A model generated the notes under the pieces. That model saw only the letters and a list, made by a program, of their open reading frames with translations. It was not told the origin of the DNA and did not search any database. DNA of 64,000 nt from Crocinitomicaceae bacterium (GTDB lineage Bacteria > Bacteroidota > Bacteroidia > Flavobacteriales_D > Crocinitomicaceae), in NCBI GenBank assembly GCA_016709005.1, contig JADJEU010000002.1, positions 62,001 through 126,000 on the forward strand, read 5' to 3'. Made by a program: the position numbers and the translations under genes. Below are positions 44,758 to 54,768 of this stretch, piece by piece (the first letter of the stretch is position 1; every line of letters begins with the position of its first letter).

Positions 44758-45774
44758 TTAAACGCGTTCCTTTGCTGCAAGAATGTCAACGATTTTTCCC
44801 TCAAGTTCTTCCATCAACTCATGATTATCTTTAAGGATCGCTTTAACAGCATCACGCCCTTGTCCCAATTTGGTATCGCCGTAGCTGAACCAGGAGCCAC
44901 TTTTTTTAATGACGCCCAGTTCAACACCTAAATCGACGATTTCACCCACCTTAGAAATACCTTCGCCATACATGATATCAAACTCGGCCTTTTTGAATGG
45001 CGGAGCCACTTTATTTTTTACAATTTTCACTTTTGTTCTGGTTCCAATCACTTCATCACCTTCTTTAATTTGACTTGCCTTGCGGATATCCAAACGTAAA
45101 GAAGCGTAGAATTTAAGTGCATTTCCACCTGTTGTTGTCTCAGGGTTTCCAAACATGACTCCAATTTTTTCACGCAACTGATTGATGAATATGCAGCATG
45201 TATGCGCCTTATTAATAGATCCGGTTAATTTTCTCAAAGCCTTTGACATCAAACGTGCCTGAAGACCCATTTGAGAATCACTTATTTCTCCTTCTATTTC
45301 CGCTTTTGGAGTCAAGGCTGCTACCGAGTCAATCACTAGAATATCGATTGCACCTGAGCGAATCAAATTGTCCGCAATTTCAAGTGCTTGCTCACCATTA
45401 TCAGGTTGAGATACCAAAAGATTTTCAGTATCAACACCCAGTTTCTCTGCGTAAAAACGGTCGAATGCATGCTCTGCATCAATAAACGCGGCAACACCTC
45501 CAGCTTTCTGTGCCTCAGCAATTGCATGCAACGCCACTGTTGTTTTTCCCGATGATTCTGGTCCAAAAATTTCTACAATTCTGCCTTTGGGAAAACCTTT
45601 TACTCCTAGAGCAAGATCTAAAGACACCGACCCCGAAGATATAACATCCATCTCTTCGATAGCTGTATCTCCCAGTTTCATTACTGTACCTTTTCCATAA
45701 GCCTTTTCAAGCTTGTCTAACGTTAATTGTAACGCCTTTAATTTTTCATTGTTTACTTCTTTTACTTCTGCCAT
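44758..45774 (-). CDS. recA: Recombinase A
   Basis: 338 residues from the ATG at 45774 (MAEVKEVNNEKLKALQ). The frame extends 12 codons upstream into the promoter region. Walker A GPESSGKTT (about 67-75), Walker B LVIDSVAALTP, L1/L2 DNA-binding loops (around MGLQARLMSKALRKLT and REKIGVMFGNPETTTGGNALKFYAS), the FINQLR strand. It forms filaments on ssDNA for recombination and SOS signalling. A perfect palindrome lies just upstream (45811-45829). Confidence 0.97.
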   Translation of the reverse strand: MAEVKEVNNEKLKALQLTLDKLEKAYGKGTVMKLGDTAIEEMDVISSGSVSLDLALGVKGFPKGRIVEIFGPESSGKTTVALHAIAEAQKAGGVAAFIDAEHAFDRFYAEKLGVDTENLLVSQPDNGEQALEIADNLIRSGAIDILVIDSVAALTPKAEIEGEISDSQMGLQARLMSKALRKLTGSINKAHTCCIFINQLREKIGVMFGNPETTTGGNALKFYASLRLDIRKASQIKEGDEVIGTRTKVKIVKNKVAPPFKKAEFDIMYGEGISKVGEIVDLGVELGVIKKSGSWFSYGDTKLGQGRDAVKAILKDNHELMEELEGKIVDILAAKERV

Positions 45775-45810
45775 AACCTTGTTTTTTATTTTACAAACTA
45801 ACTCTACCAA

Positions 45811-45829
45811 ATCGTAAACGATTTACGAT
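45811..45829. promoter_or_regulatory. Perfect palindrome upstream of recA, candidate SOS operator
   Basis: ATCGTAAA (45811-45818), CGA, TTTACGAT (45822-45829). It lies 37-55 bp before the recA ATG, where a repressor would overlap the promoter. It is not a classical E. coli or Bacillus LexA box. Confidence 0.55.
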
Positions 45830-45837
45830 CAAAAAAT

Positions 45838-46078
45838 TTAATTTTCAATTACTTCTAAAAATTGTTCGTGTTTATGTTCATCATCAGCGCTGATTTCCAT
45901 AATCTATATTCCCTTTGCTCTAAAAATCGAAATCAGTATCTATTATAGTACTTGCCCCAATCGTAAAGTTTAAAGTCATATCTTTCGGATAGAAAAACGA
46001 GATAACTTTATTACCCTTGAAATCAGCAAGACAATTTTTTAGGCCATTTTCAACTTTATCTGCAAATCCGGATATCAT
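45838..46078 (-). pseudogene. Possible decayed small gene
   Basis: The 428-bp gap between recA and the AddB-like gene has a minus-strand frame from an ATG at 46078 giving 52 residues (VENGLKNCLADFKGNKVISFFYPKDM, in part KVISFFYPKDM) ending at 45920. A second short frame, MEISADDEHKHEQFLEVIEN, ends at 45838. Both look protein-like and could be pieces of one small gene broken by a frameshift and a stop. Family unknown; this may be chance. Confidence 0.3.
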
Positions 46079-46238
46079 ATCTCCTAATTCTAAACTCAAA
46101 AGACGATTATTTAATCATTCAACGACACAAATCTAATCATAGTTACATTTTTCGCCATTTTTTTTGACACTATTTTATGAACACTCCTTATTTAAGAACT
46201 CTCTTTAAAAATCTATTTCATTATTAATCAATTATTTA

Positions 46239-49040
46239 ATGGATACTTTTCTCTCAGAAAAATCATTAGAATTATTTCAGAACAAGTCCGGTAATCTTGA
46301 CGAAATATCCGTCATAATACCAAATAAGCGAGCTTCGGTCTACATTCAAAGCCATTTATCCAGTCTTTCAAAAAAATCATTCTTTGCACCCGAAATCATC
46401 ACAATCAATGAATGGATCAGTGAACACACTGCAGAAAAAATTCTTAATCAACAAGAACTTGTATTTATACTGTTTGACATTCATCAAAAAATTCAACCAA
46501 AGGATAATGACTTTAATGAGTTTCTGAAATGGGGTAAAACTTTATTGTCAGATTTTGATGAGATTGATCGATACCTCGTTTCACCTGAAGCAATATTCTC
46601 AGACCTAAGAAACATAAAGGAAATTGAACATTGGAGTTTCAACGACGCGGACTTATCACAAGGACAAGAAAAGTATCTCTACTTCTGGAATCAAATTAAC
46701 ACTTACTATAAACTGCTCCATGAAAGACTTGCATCAAGGCAAGAAACCTATCAGGGAATGGCCTATCAGCGTTTTGCTGAGAATATCTCCAAAATTGAAC
46801 TCACTAAAAAGCATTATTATTTTCTTGGCTTCAATGCATTATCTGCGAGTGAAGAAAAAATCATTCAGTATTTAATAAAAGAGAAACGCGCTACTTTTTA
46901 CAGTGATATTGATCAATCCTATTACTTGAATCCGGAGCACGAGGCTGCACATTTTTACAGAAAATTATGTGAAAAGTGGCAGATGAAACCACAAACCAGT
47001 GATCACTTTAACAAAAATCCTAAACAGATTGAAATCATTGAATCTGCTCAGCAAACCGGTCAAACAAAAATTGCAGGCAAAATCATAGAAGACCTAATTA
47101 AATCAGAAGCGAATCTAAATTCTACTGCACTAGTTTTAGCAGACGAATCCTTGGTTATTCCGCTTAGTCAGTCATTACCAAGTTCTTTAGAAACTGCGAA
47201 TATCACAATGGGATATCCGCTAAAATATTCGCATCTAAAAAGTTTAATAGATTTAATTTTTGATCTTCAGTTCAATTTTCAAAAATTCAACAACTCAAAA
47301 CTTTATCACAAGTCTTTGCTGCGCGTATTAGATCACAATTATATCTCATTACTTATCAAAGATCCTGCGCAACTTTTAGAACTTGAAAAACACATTCTCG
47401 AGCACAACCAGGTTTTTATTGATTGGCAAGAAATCACAAAACATATTCCAGAACTTGGTTCATTGGAGATTGTGTTTATGCAATGGCAAAAACCTATAAA
47501 AGATGCATTCACTGCAATGAACAAGCTTGTTTCTGAACTTTATACTTCATTCAAATTATCTGAACAAAAAGAGTTGGAACTTGAAATGCTTTATCACTTT
47601 TCACTTGCATACAAAAAGTTTGAATCCATTTCTAAAAAATATCCTTACGAAATGGAATTGAAATCTTTTAAGCGATTATTTTATCAATTCTGGCAAAGTG
47701 AATCTTTATCCTTTTTAGGAAACCCAATAGAAGGTGTTCAGATAATGGGAATTCTGGAAACACGTTTACTTGATTTTGAAAACCTCATTATTTTAGGCAT
47801 GAATGAAGGTAATCTACCTCAGACGAATGTCAGCAATTCTTTCATTCCATTCGATTTAAAAAAGCATCACAACCTGCCAACGGAGGAAGACAGACAAGCC
47901 ATTTTTGCGCATCATTTCTATCGACTTCTACACCGTGCAAAAAATGTTTACATGACTTATAACAGCGGCGGTGATGACGGGGGAAACTCAGAAAAAAGCA
48001 GATATATTACACAACTTGAAAATGAACTGGATCCAAAATTTGGACATCAGATTTCACACAGCACTTATACACCCGACGATCGTTCATCCGCAATTTCAAA
48101 AGTACAATATCTTTCTGTTGAAGCTATTCATCAGAAACTCGATACTTACTTTTCTGAAAAAGGATTGTCACCATCCGCACTTAATAAACTGATCAATTGT
48201 CCGCTTGACTTCTATTACCGTTATATTCTGGAGATGAAAGAAAATGAGCAGGTAGAAGAAAATATTGAATCTTCTACTTTCGGAACTAAAATTCATGATG
48301 TTTTGGAAGATATTTTCAGAACCAATTTTCTTGAAAAAAATATTCCGCTGAGTTCGGATATTCTGAAAAAAGAAAAACCAAATCTTGAAAAATATCTGAG
48401 GGCAAAATATCTTGAGTCATTTACAGAGGCTGAAATTAAATATGGTCAGAACCGCTTGTCTTTTGAGGTTTCACTGAGTTTTTTGAACAAGTTCATAGAT
48501 CAGCAAATAGCAGAAATTGACAAATCAACTCAACCCATTTTTATCAAAGAATTAGAAAAAAAACTTGAGCTGAATCTGGAAATTTATGTGAATGGTGCAA
48601 CTAAAAAAATCATCATGTCTGGTCTTGCGGACAGGATTGATCAAACCGGAAACGTGATTCGAATAGTGGATTATAAGTCAGGAAAATGTGATGATGAGAA
48701 AGTGGTGATCACCAAAAGTTGGGTTGACAAAAATGAGCTTTACAAATTGATGGATCACGATAAAAAAGGCTATGCCCGTCAGCTGCTCATGTATGCAAGT
48801 ATGTACAGGGCCAGCAATAAAGATCACCATTCATTTTCAGCTGGAATTATTTCAATGATAAATATCAACGACTGGCTTCAAAACGTAAGAATTGGAAATG
48901 ATGGAGAAGATCTTTTGAGTGAAGATCTTTTAAATGCGTTTGAAGATGAACTAAAAAAGAAAATTGAACTTTTATATAATCCCCACTTCATCTTTGAACA
49001 CAATCCAGACTCACAGTATTGCGAGCACTGTGACATGTAA
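46239..49040 (+). CDS. AddB-like PD-(D/E)XK exonuclease
   Basis: 933 residues. The N-terminal part resembles a degenerate UvrD/AddB-type helicase (SVIIPNKRASVYIQ; ILGMNEGNLPQ near 520; DLKKHHNLPTEEDRQAIFAHHFYRLL). The C-terminal part (about 640-930) is a PD-(D/E)XK RecB-like nuclease: LSPSALNKLINCPLDFYYRYIL, FGTKIHDVLEDIF, IVDYKSGK with the catalytic Asp-x-Lys, and RQLLMYASMY. Cys residues at NCPLD and the terminal YCEHCDM could hold an Fe-S cluster as in AddB, but the end is short. It probably works with an AddA-type helicase elsewhere in double-strand break repair. Confidence 0.82.
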   Translation: MDTFLSEKSLELFQNKSGNLDEISVIIPNKRASVYIQSHLSSLSKKSFFAPEIITINEWISEHTAEKILNQQELVFILFDIHQKIQPKDNDFNEFLKWGKTLLSDFDEIDRYLVSPEAIFSDLRNIKEIEHWSFNDADLSQGQEKYLYFWNQINTYYKLLHERLASRQETYQGMAYQRFAENISKIELTKKHYYFLGFNALSASEEKIIQYLIKEKRATFYSDIDQSYYLNPEHEAAHFYRKLCEKWQMKPQTSDHFNKNPKQIEIIESAQQTGQTKIAGKIIEDLIKSEANLNSTALVLADESLVIPLSQSLPSSLETANITMGYPLKYSHLKSLIDLIFDLQFNFQKFNNSKLYHKSLLRVLDHNYISLLIKDPAQLLELEKHILEHNQVFIDWQEITKHIPELGSLEIVFMQWQKPIKDAFTAMNKLVSELYTSFKLSEQKELELEMLYHFSLAYKKFESISKKYPYEMELKSFKRLFYQFWQSESLSFLGNPIEGVQIMGILETRLLDFENLIILGMNEGNLPQTNVSNSFIPFDLKKHHNLPTEEDRQAIFAHHFYRLLHRAKNVYMTYNSGGDDGGNSEKSRYITQLENELDPKFGHQISHSTYTPDDRSSAISKVQYLSVEAIHQKLDTYFSEKGLSPSALNKLINCPLDFYYRYILEMKENEQVEENIESSTFGTKIHDVLEDIFRTNFLEKNIPLSSDILKKEKPNLEKYLRAKYLESFTEAEIKYGQNRLSFEVSLSFLNKFIDQQIAEIDKSTQPIFIKELEKKLELNLEIYVNGATKKIIMSGLADRIDQTGNVIRIVDYKSGKCDDEKVVITKSWVDKNELYKLMDHDKKGYARQLLMYASMYRASNKDHHSFSAGIISMININDWLQNVRIGNDGEDLLSEDLLNAFEDELKKKIELLYNPHFIFEHNPDSQYCEHCDM

Positions 49041-49367
49041 TTACTTTAATTTTTCATTGTCCAGATGACGTGTGTTGTCACGTTTGGTTTTTTTATCCAG
49101 ATTTTTTTGAAGTGCTTCTTCCAGATTAATGCCGGTTTGATTAGCGAGACAAATTAATACCCAAAGTACATCAGCCATTTCATCACCCAAATCTTTTGCT
49201 TTGTCAGATTCTTTTTCAGATTGCTCACCGTAACGGCGCGCAATAATGCGTGCAACCTCACCTACTTCTTCAGTGAGCTGAGCCATGTTGGTGAGTTCAT
49301 TAAAATAACGTACTCCGTATGTTTTTATCCAATCGTCAACCAGTTTTTGTGCTTCTGAAATTGTCAT
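49041..49367 (-). CDS. MazG-like nucleotide pyrophosphohydrolase
   Basis: 108 residues. The metal-binding motif of all-alpha NTP pyrophosphatases is present: LTEEVGEVARII (ExxE) and LGDEMADVLWVLICLANQTG (ExxD). It hydrolyses (d)NTPs to monophosphates, likely a house-cleaning enzyme. It is convergent with the AddB-like gene, with no gap between the two stops. Which nucleotide it prefers cannot be read from the sequence. Confidence 0.9.
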   Translation of the reverse strand: MTISEAQKLVDDWIKTYGVRYFNELTNMAQLTEEVGEVARIIARRYGEQSEKESDKAKDLGDEMADVLWVLICLANQTGINLEEALQKNLDKKTKRDNTRHLDNEKLK

Positions 49368-49414
49368 TTTTTTAATTTTTATTTGGGGTGAATTAGGTAA
49401 GAATTTGAACGAAA

Positions 49415-50857
49415 TTAATGACTCACGATTACCTTTTCCGACAATTGCCGTGTTCCATCAGTGAAGATTTCCAGAACATAAATGCCAGCAACTAGCCCTG
49501 AAACATCATAAATATAAGTCATATCATTACTGTGCAGTCTCCATCTCTTCAATAAATTACCTTTCAGATCATAAATCAGTACTTCACTCTTACCATCAAA
49601 TTTAGGATCGAAATAATAAATGTTCAGAATGTTGTTGGTTGGATTTGGATAGATATTCAGTTTTATTACCGGCGTTTCTGTAGCTGTCGTCTCTAAAAAA
49701 TCTTGACAACCTGGTACTAAACAACCAACTGAATCTGTCTTAACCAGCCATGCAAAATTACCAGGATTACCTTCTAAAGTTGTTTGTGTGTTCCATGCCT
49801 GACCAACAATTACAAATCCATTGTCCTTGAACATCCATCCACAAATCATACTATCTACATATGAAAATCCAGTTGCTACATAACCGTTGTCAACAGTAAC
49901 TATATTATTGACATGAATATAATTCATATCCAATGAGTCGCCTAAAGTAGTTTGCCAAACTCTTTCAAAATTCTCATCCATTTTTACAACCTGCCCAAGA
50001 AATTTATTAGTGTTTAAAGGAGCGCTATAATCACCTACAAGTCCACCATGAATATAACCGCCATCTTCAGTTTGTGAAAATCCTCGGGGAAAAACTTCCG
50101 ATGCTTCATCCCAAAATGTTTTGGTGGCAATTTCATTACCAAAATTGTCTGTAGTAATAAATCTAACGTGCCTTTTTTGATCAATTGGAGAACCTACTTT
50201 AGTTAATGAAGTTGATACAACATAACCATCCGCAGTTTTGATTAGGCCTGCTGGTATGTGCTGGGTGTAAACTGTGTTTTCACAGAAAAACGTATTACTG
50301 AAGTTCACATCTCCACTATCACTTATATTAAATAAATGAACTCCGGATTGCATCTCTGAGTTATAAGCTACCCAACCCGTACAAGTAATAGAACTATCTT
50401 CCGCTAATCGAACAAGGTCACCGGCTTGATATGCTGCATGTCCTTCGTTAACATAAAACTCGGTGATCAATTTTGTAAAAATGGTGTCTCCAGATGGTGC
50501 ATATTTTATGAATCGATAGTACGGAAATTGAACGGCTAAGGCTGCAAAGTTTCCATCGTTCGTTGAAATAAATGAATTGCCGATGGCTGAAAAGTGGTTG
50601 ATCGAAACTGTATCATTGTGCATATAGGACTCACTTAAGATCGCACCATCAAAACCGATTTTATAAAACCCAGCATCCCAAATGCCGGAGACCGTGCTTG
50701 CACCAAGTCCTGTTGCGTAGTAGCAACTATCGGTAGCGATTACACTTCCAAATATTGATTGCGTGAGACCAAAACTATACCATTGGTTAATTGGCGGCTG
50801 CGCTTCTGCAGCGGCACCAATTAACAATAGCAAGGATATAGTTCCAATTTTTAGCAT
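49415..50857 (-). CDS. Type IX secretion cargo protein, beta-propeller-like
   Basis: 480 residues from the ATG at 50857; a TTG six codons upstream is an alternative. Signal peptide MLKIGTISLLLLIGAAAEAQ. The body has repeated GYVATGFSYVD / GGYIHGGLVGDY-type strands, typical of Bacteroidota propeller-like T9SS proteins. The last 80 residues are a Por sorting domain (IYPNPTNNILNIYYF, ending SEKVIVSH). Exported to the cell surface or medium; no enzymatic motif. Confidence 0.85.
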   Translation of the reverse strand: MLKIGTISLLLLIGAAAEAQPPINQWYSFGLTQSIFGSVIATDSCYYATGLGASTVSGIWDAGFYKIGFDGAILSESYMHNDTVSINHFSAIGNSFISTNDGNFAALAVQFPYYRFIKYAPSGDTIFTKLITEFYVNEGHAAYQAGDLVRLAEDSSITCTGWVAYNSEMQSGVHLFNISDSGDVNFSNTFFCENTVYTQHIPAGLIKTADGYVVSTSLTKVGSPIDQKRHVRFITTDNFGNEIATKTFWDEASEVFPRGFSQTEDGGYIHGGLVGDYSAPLNTNKFLGQVVKMDENFERVWQTTLGDSLDMNYIHVNNIVTVDNGYVATGFSYVDSMICGWMFKDNGFVIVGQAWNTQTTLEGNPGNFAWLVKTDSVGCLVPGCQDFLETTATETPVIKLNIYPNPTNNILNIYYFDPKFDGKSEVLIYDLKGNLLKRWRLHSNDMTYIYDVSGLVAGIYVLEIFTDGTRQLSEKVIVSH

Positions 50858-50953
50858 CAATTTATTTCGATACAATTATTTTCTGCGTTGCAAATAAGAC
50901 GTTTAAAAATCTGAAATCGTTTGTGAGTCTTTGTCAGTAATCTTAAAGACGTG

Positions 50954-51472
50954 TTATGAATCTTTTAATTTCTTAATTATGGCTGTTGTCGAAAACCCCT
51001 GCACCAAATCAATCACCTCAACACGGCCGTTATTTTTTAAAACGACATCACGTCCGACAATATATTTTTTAGAATCAGCATTGGTTTCTAATGGATCGTA
51101 ATCTCCACCTTTAACCAAAACGTCCGGAACAATTGCCTCAATTAAATTCAAAGGTGTATCATCATCAAACTCAACGACAAAATTCACGAAACCTAATCCA
51201 GCTAAAATTAATGCGCGTGCATCTGAATTATTTACCGGCCGATCATCTCCTTTTCCCTGACGCTTAACAGAGGCGTCGCTGTTTAATCCAACAACCAACA
51301 CATCTCCCAAATCAGCAGCCAGACTTAAATACTGAACATGCCCTTTGTGAAGAATATCAAAACATCCGTTTGTGAAAACTATTTTTTTGTTTTGAGATTT
51401 AAGCGCAGAAATTTCCTGAACAAGATTATTCAGGGAGACTATCTTTTTCTGAAGCTGAAACAAGTGACTCAT
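50954..51472 (-). CDS. rfaE2: Cytidylyltransferase-like ADP-heptose synthase domain (RfaE2/HldE C-terminal type)
   Basis: 172 residues from the ATG at 51472. Nucleotidyltransferase motifs: FTNGCFDILHKGHVQYL (HxGH), LNSDASVKRQGKG, the RPV segment and ISSTT-like FSTTAIIKKLK. It would transfer AMP to heptose-1-phosphate for LPS core synthesis, or act on a related substrate. Its 5' end overlaps the 3' end of the flippase gene by 47 bp, so the two are one unit. Confidence 0.88.
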   Translation of the reverse strand: MSHLFQLQKKIVSLNNLVQEISALKSQNKKIVFTNGCFDILHKGHVQYLSLAADLGDVLVVGLNSDASVKRQGKGDDRPVNNSDARALILAGLGFVNFVVEFDDDTPLNLIEAIVPDVLVKGGDYDPLETNADSKKYIVGRDVVLKNNGRVEVIDLVQGFSTTAIIKKLKDS

Positions 51473-52492
51473 CTGTTTCAAAGGTAACATTTTTACCGTT
51501 CAATGCCATGGAGATTAATCCAAGAACAATCATCATTCCGGTTTGTGAGGTCCAGATAATCCAACCTAGCGCCAGCGCCTCAGGATGAATATTTACCACG
51601 CCTGTCTGATCCATATAAACTGTAATAATCAAACCAACTGCTGCAGGATAAACTCCTATTCCACCTTGAACTAAAATGATTCCAACCGTACCTGCAATGA
51701 ATCCAGGTAACATGGCCTCAAGACCTAAACTTGCCGTTGACTCCAATGAAAAGAAACAGATGCTGAACATGCAGATATACATCACCCAGATAAAAACGGT
51801 GTGACCGATATACTTCATCTTTTTCTTCATTTTAAAGACAGCAATAACACCCTCGAAAATTCCTCTGATAAAATGCCGGATGCGTTCTCTGAATTTTTTA
51901 CGCGCAATATAAACAGCAACTACACCAATCATTGCGGCAAGAATTCCATACATGACAATTTTTGCAAAAAGATTGAAGACAAATAAATTTCCACAATTAC
52001 CCTGTCCAGAACTAAAGGTTTCCAGTTTTGTTTTGAAGAGATCAAATTTATCAAACTGCAAAGCGATGCTGATTAAAAATATAATACCCAGCATTCCAAC
52101 GTCGATTGCGCGTTCTGCAAGGATGGTTCCGAAGCCTTTTTGAAAGGGTACTTTTTCAGTCTTCGCAAAAATAGCTGCCCTAGAAATTTCACCCGCACGC
52201 GGAAAAGCAAGATTCACAAAATTGCTGATCATCACGGCGTGATACGAATTCCAAAACTTGACATTGTAGCCCATGGGTGCTAACATATATTTCCAGCGAT
52301 ATGCACGACTCAGGTGACTTGCAAATCCAAAAAGAAGAGAAATTCCTACCCAAAAATAATCTGCTTTTGCAAAGGCCTGAAAGAGTTCAATTTTTCTTTT
52401 TCGCAGAGTGCATCATAAAATAATTAAATCAAGAAAACGCCAAAAGCAAGAGGCACCAGAATTTTCAGTACTGAAATCAACTTACTTTTCAT
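51426..52492 (-). pseudogene. AglD/UPF0104-type (LPG synthase TM domain) membrane protein, frameshifted
   Basis: The C-terminal 286 residues are intact in one frame (YNVKFWNSYHAVMISNFVNLAFPRAGEISRAAIF then several helices). Upstream coding continues in frames that begin with an ATG at 52492, preceded by AAGGAGCA, giving MKSKLISVLKILVPLAFGVF. A TAA interrupts at 52424-52426. One missing base in the T5 run at 52391-52395 (forward) separates the segment ending CEKEK from IELFQAFAKADYFWVGISLLFGFASH. Without the defects the protein would be about 355 residues, normal for the family. Role: a flippase or lysylphosphatidylglycerol-synthase-like membrane protein. Confidence 0.7.
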
Positions 52493-52575
52493 TGCTCCTT
52501 AATGTGTATTGATTTTACTTTTAATAGGTAAGTTAGAAATAACGGCAAAGTAACATGAATATTGGTAAAACCAGA

Positions 52576-52925
52576 TTACTTTATTTTATTGGTTTCGGTA
52601 TTTGGAAACAACAAGGTAGGCTTGAAAGTTTTGGCCTCTTCAAAATCCATCATGGCATAAGTAATAATAATAACGATATCGCCAATAGATACTCGACGGG
52701 CAGCAGGACCATTCATACAAATTTCACCAGTGCCTCTTTTACCTGTAATAATATAAGTCTCTAAGCGCTCACCGTTATTCACGTTGACAATTTGAACTTT
52801 TCACCTTCGATCATATTAGCCGCTTCCATCAAATCTGGATCAATGGTAATACTGCCTATATAATTAAGCTCAGCTTGTGTGATTTTAACGCGGTGTATTT
52901 TCGACTTTAATACTGTTACTAACAT
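52576..52925 (-). pseudogene. panD: Aspartate 1-decarboxylase, frameshifted
   Basis: Two frames make one PanD. From the ATG at 52925: MLVTVLKSKIHRVKITQAEL, then GSITID with the self-cleavage Gly24-Ser25 that forms the pyruvoyl group, to EAANMIEGEK. After a shift at the forward T4 run 52798-52801 (one T missing) the frame continues NNGERLETYIITGKRGTGEIC, RRVSIGDIVIIITYAMMDF, and ends at 52576. The restored length is about 116 residues, the normal size. It makes beta-alanine for pantothenate. The frame is otherwise perfect, so a sequence error is the likely explanation. Confidence 0.85.
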
Positions 52926-53037
52926 CTGTTTTCAAAATGGAGCGCAAAGTTAGTGAAATTAGTTTGTTGAAACCAGCTTTCTTGTTTTCCAGTTCGCCAT
53001 ACACCATGCAGAAAGGGCACCTCAACGCTACAATAGG

Positions 53038-53484
53038 TTATTGCAAACGCTTCAATTGGTACTGAAAATGTCCGTCTTTAACCGTATTATCGGCATTTAA
53101 AAGGTTCTTTGAGATGCAGAAATTATCCCAAACTTGTTGAATAATTGTATTTGTTGTATCTGTGTATGATATCACCAATTGGTCCGTCCACTGATTCGAA
53201 TTATTGCCTGCATTAAAAGCATTCACTTGGTTAACTTCCCAAACTCCTTGTGAAACTATACCTGTTGCTGTATTTTCAAATTGAAAAGAGAAGTCTTCGT
53301 TAAACGTCATGATTTGTCCAAAATAATCACCGGTAATATCTGTTCTGAAACTCCACCGAGGCGTATAATCAACATTTGTGTAGAACCACGAGCCGATGAG
53401 TCGTTTCTCTGTATATGTTAATTCATCTGCTTTTTGACAGCTCACTAAGACACCAAGAAGTAAAAAAGGTATAAGATTTTTCAT
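53038..53484 (-). CDS. Lipocalin-like lipoprotein
   Basis: 148 residues. The leader MKNLIPFLLLGVLVSC ends in a lipobox. EKRLIGSWFYTNVDY at the start of the mature part and the run of beta strands (SFQFENTATGIVSQGVWEVN) resemble Bacteroidota lipocalin-like domains (GxW near the N-terminus). It is lipid-anchored to the outer membrane or exported. Ligand unknown. Confidence 0.7.
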   Translation of the reverse strand: MKNLIPFLLLGVLVSCQKADELTYTEKRLIGSWFYTNVDYTPRWSFRTDITGDYFGQIMTFNEDFSFQFENTATGIVSQGVWEVNQVNAFNAGNNSNQWTDQLVISYTDTTNTIIQQVWDNFCISKNLLNADNTVKDGHFQYQLKRLQ

Positions 53485-53568
53485 ATATCTAGATTTTGCG
53501 ATTTCGAATCAAATCACAAAAATCAGACCAATTTAAAAGTTTTAGGAGTTAATCGGTTGAGGAGATAT

Positions 53569-54651
53569 TTAATTCTGCCCCATCAAAAACGCCTTCAGAA
53601 ACTCATCAATCTCCCCATTCATGACAGCATCTACGTTGAAACTTTCGTAACCTGTCCGAACATCTTTCACCAATTTATAAGGCTGCATTGTGTAATTGCG
53701 TATTTGCGATCCCCATTCTATTTTCTTTTTGCCCGCTTCAATTTCATTTTGCTTCTCCATTTTTCGACGGAGTTCGGCCTCATATAATTGAGAGCGCAAG
53801 AGCTGCATAGCCTTTTCTTTATTTGCTAATTGAGAGCGTGATTCAGAGTTTTCAATGATGATACCGGATGGCGCGTGTCTTAATCGCACGGCGGTCTCAA
53901 CTTTATTAACATTCTGTCCACCGGCACCGCCAGAACGAAATGTCTCAAAGGAAACATCTGCAGAATTAATTACAATTTCAATCGTATCATCGACTAAAGG
54001 ATAGACATAAACAGAAGCAAACGATGTATGTCTTTTAGCATTCGAATCAAAAGGCGAAATACGCACCAACCGATGTACACCATTTTCTCCTTTCAAATAA
54101 CCAAAAGCAAACTCACCCTCAAATTGAAGCGTTACCGTTTTGACTCCAGCCACGTCGCCAGCCTGATAATTAAGCTCTTGTATTTTATAGCCATGCCTTT
54201 CTCCCCACATAATATACATGCGCATCAGCATGGAAGCCCAGTCACAACTCTCTGTTCCGCCAGCACCAGCAGTGATTTGAAGAACAGCACTCAGCGCATC
54301 TTCTTCAGCAGACAACATGTTTTTGAGTTCAAGTTCTTCCAATTTTGCAAAAGCTTTCTTGTAGGTTTCGTCCACCTCTTCTTCGGTTGCATCTCCAGAA
54401 CTATAAAACTCAAGCAAAACTTTTACATCTTCCAAATCAGTTTTAAGTGACTCATAGGCATCAATCCAGAATTTCTTGCCGCGCATGCGCTTCAAAAGGA
54501 TTTCAGCTTCTTTGGGTTTGTCCCAGAATGATGGGTCTTGTGACTTCAGGTCATCTTCCTGAACATCCAAACGCTTTTCATCTATTCGCAAATACTTATG
54601 CAAATCGTTGATGCGTCGCTCAAATTCCTTCAGTTGATCTTGATTAACCAT
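53569..54651 (-). CDS. prfB: Peptide chain release factor 2
   Basis: 360 residues. RF2 hallmarks: the SPF tripeptide anticodon (RISPFDSNAKRHTSF) and the catalytic GGQ in RSGGAGGQNVNKVE near residue 243. The reading frame is continuous through the region where many bacteria have the +1 programmed frameshift (here LHKYLRIDEKRLD, no UGA), so autoregulation by frameshifting seems absent. It releases peptides at UGA and UAA. Divergent from gcvH. Confidence 0.96.
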   Translation of the reverse strand: MVNQDQLKEFERRINDLHKYLRIDEKRLDVQEDDLKSQDPSFWDKPKEAEILLKRMRGKKFWIDAYESLKTDLEDVKVLLEFYSSGDATEEEVDETYKKAFAKLEELELKNMLSAEEDALSAVLQITAGAGGTESCDWASMLMRMYIMWGERHGYKIQELNYQAGDVAGVKTVTLQFEGEFAFGYLKGENGVHRLVRISPFDSNAKRHTSFASVYVYPLVDDTIEIVINSADVSFETFRSGGAGGQNVNKVETAVRLRHAPSGIIIENSESRSQLANKEKAMQLLRSQLYEAELRRKMEKQNEIEAGKKKIEWGSQIRNYTMQPYKLVKDVRTGYESFNVDAVMNGEIDEFLKAFLMGQN

Positions 54652-54768
54652 ACTGCAAAATTGCGATTTTTTTTGCAGTCAAGCAGAAATACAGTTTAAT
54701 CTTTAACTCACCCGTGAGAAATATCAATATTATACTAATTTTGTATTGAAATTTAACACGTGTAAAAA

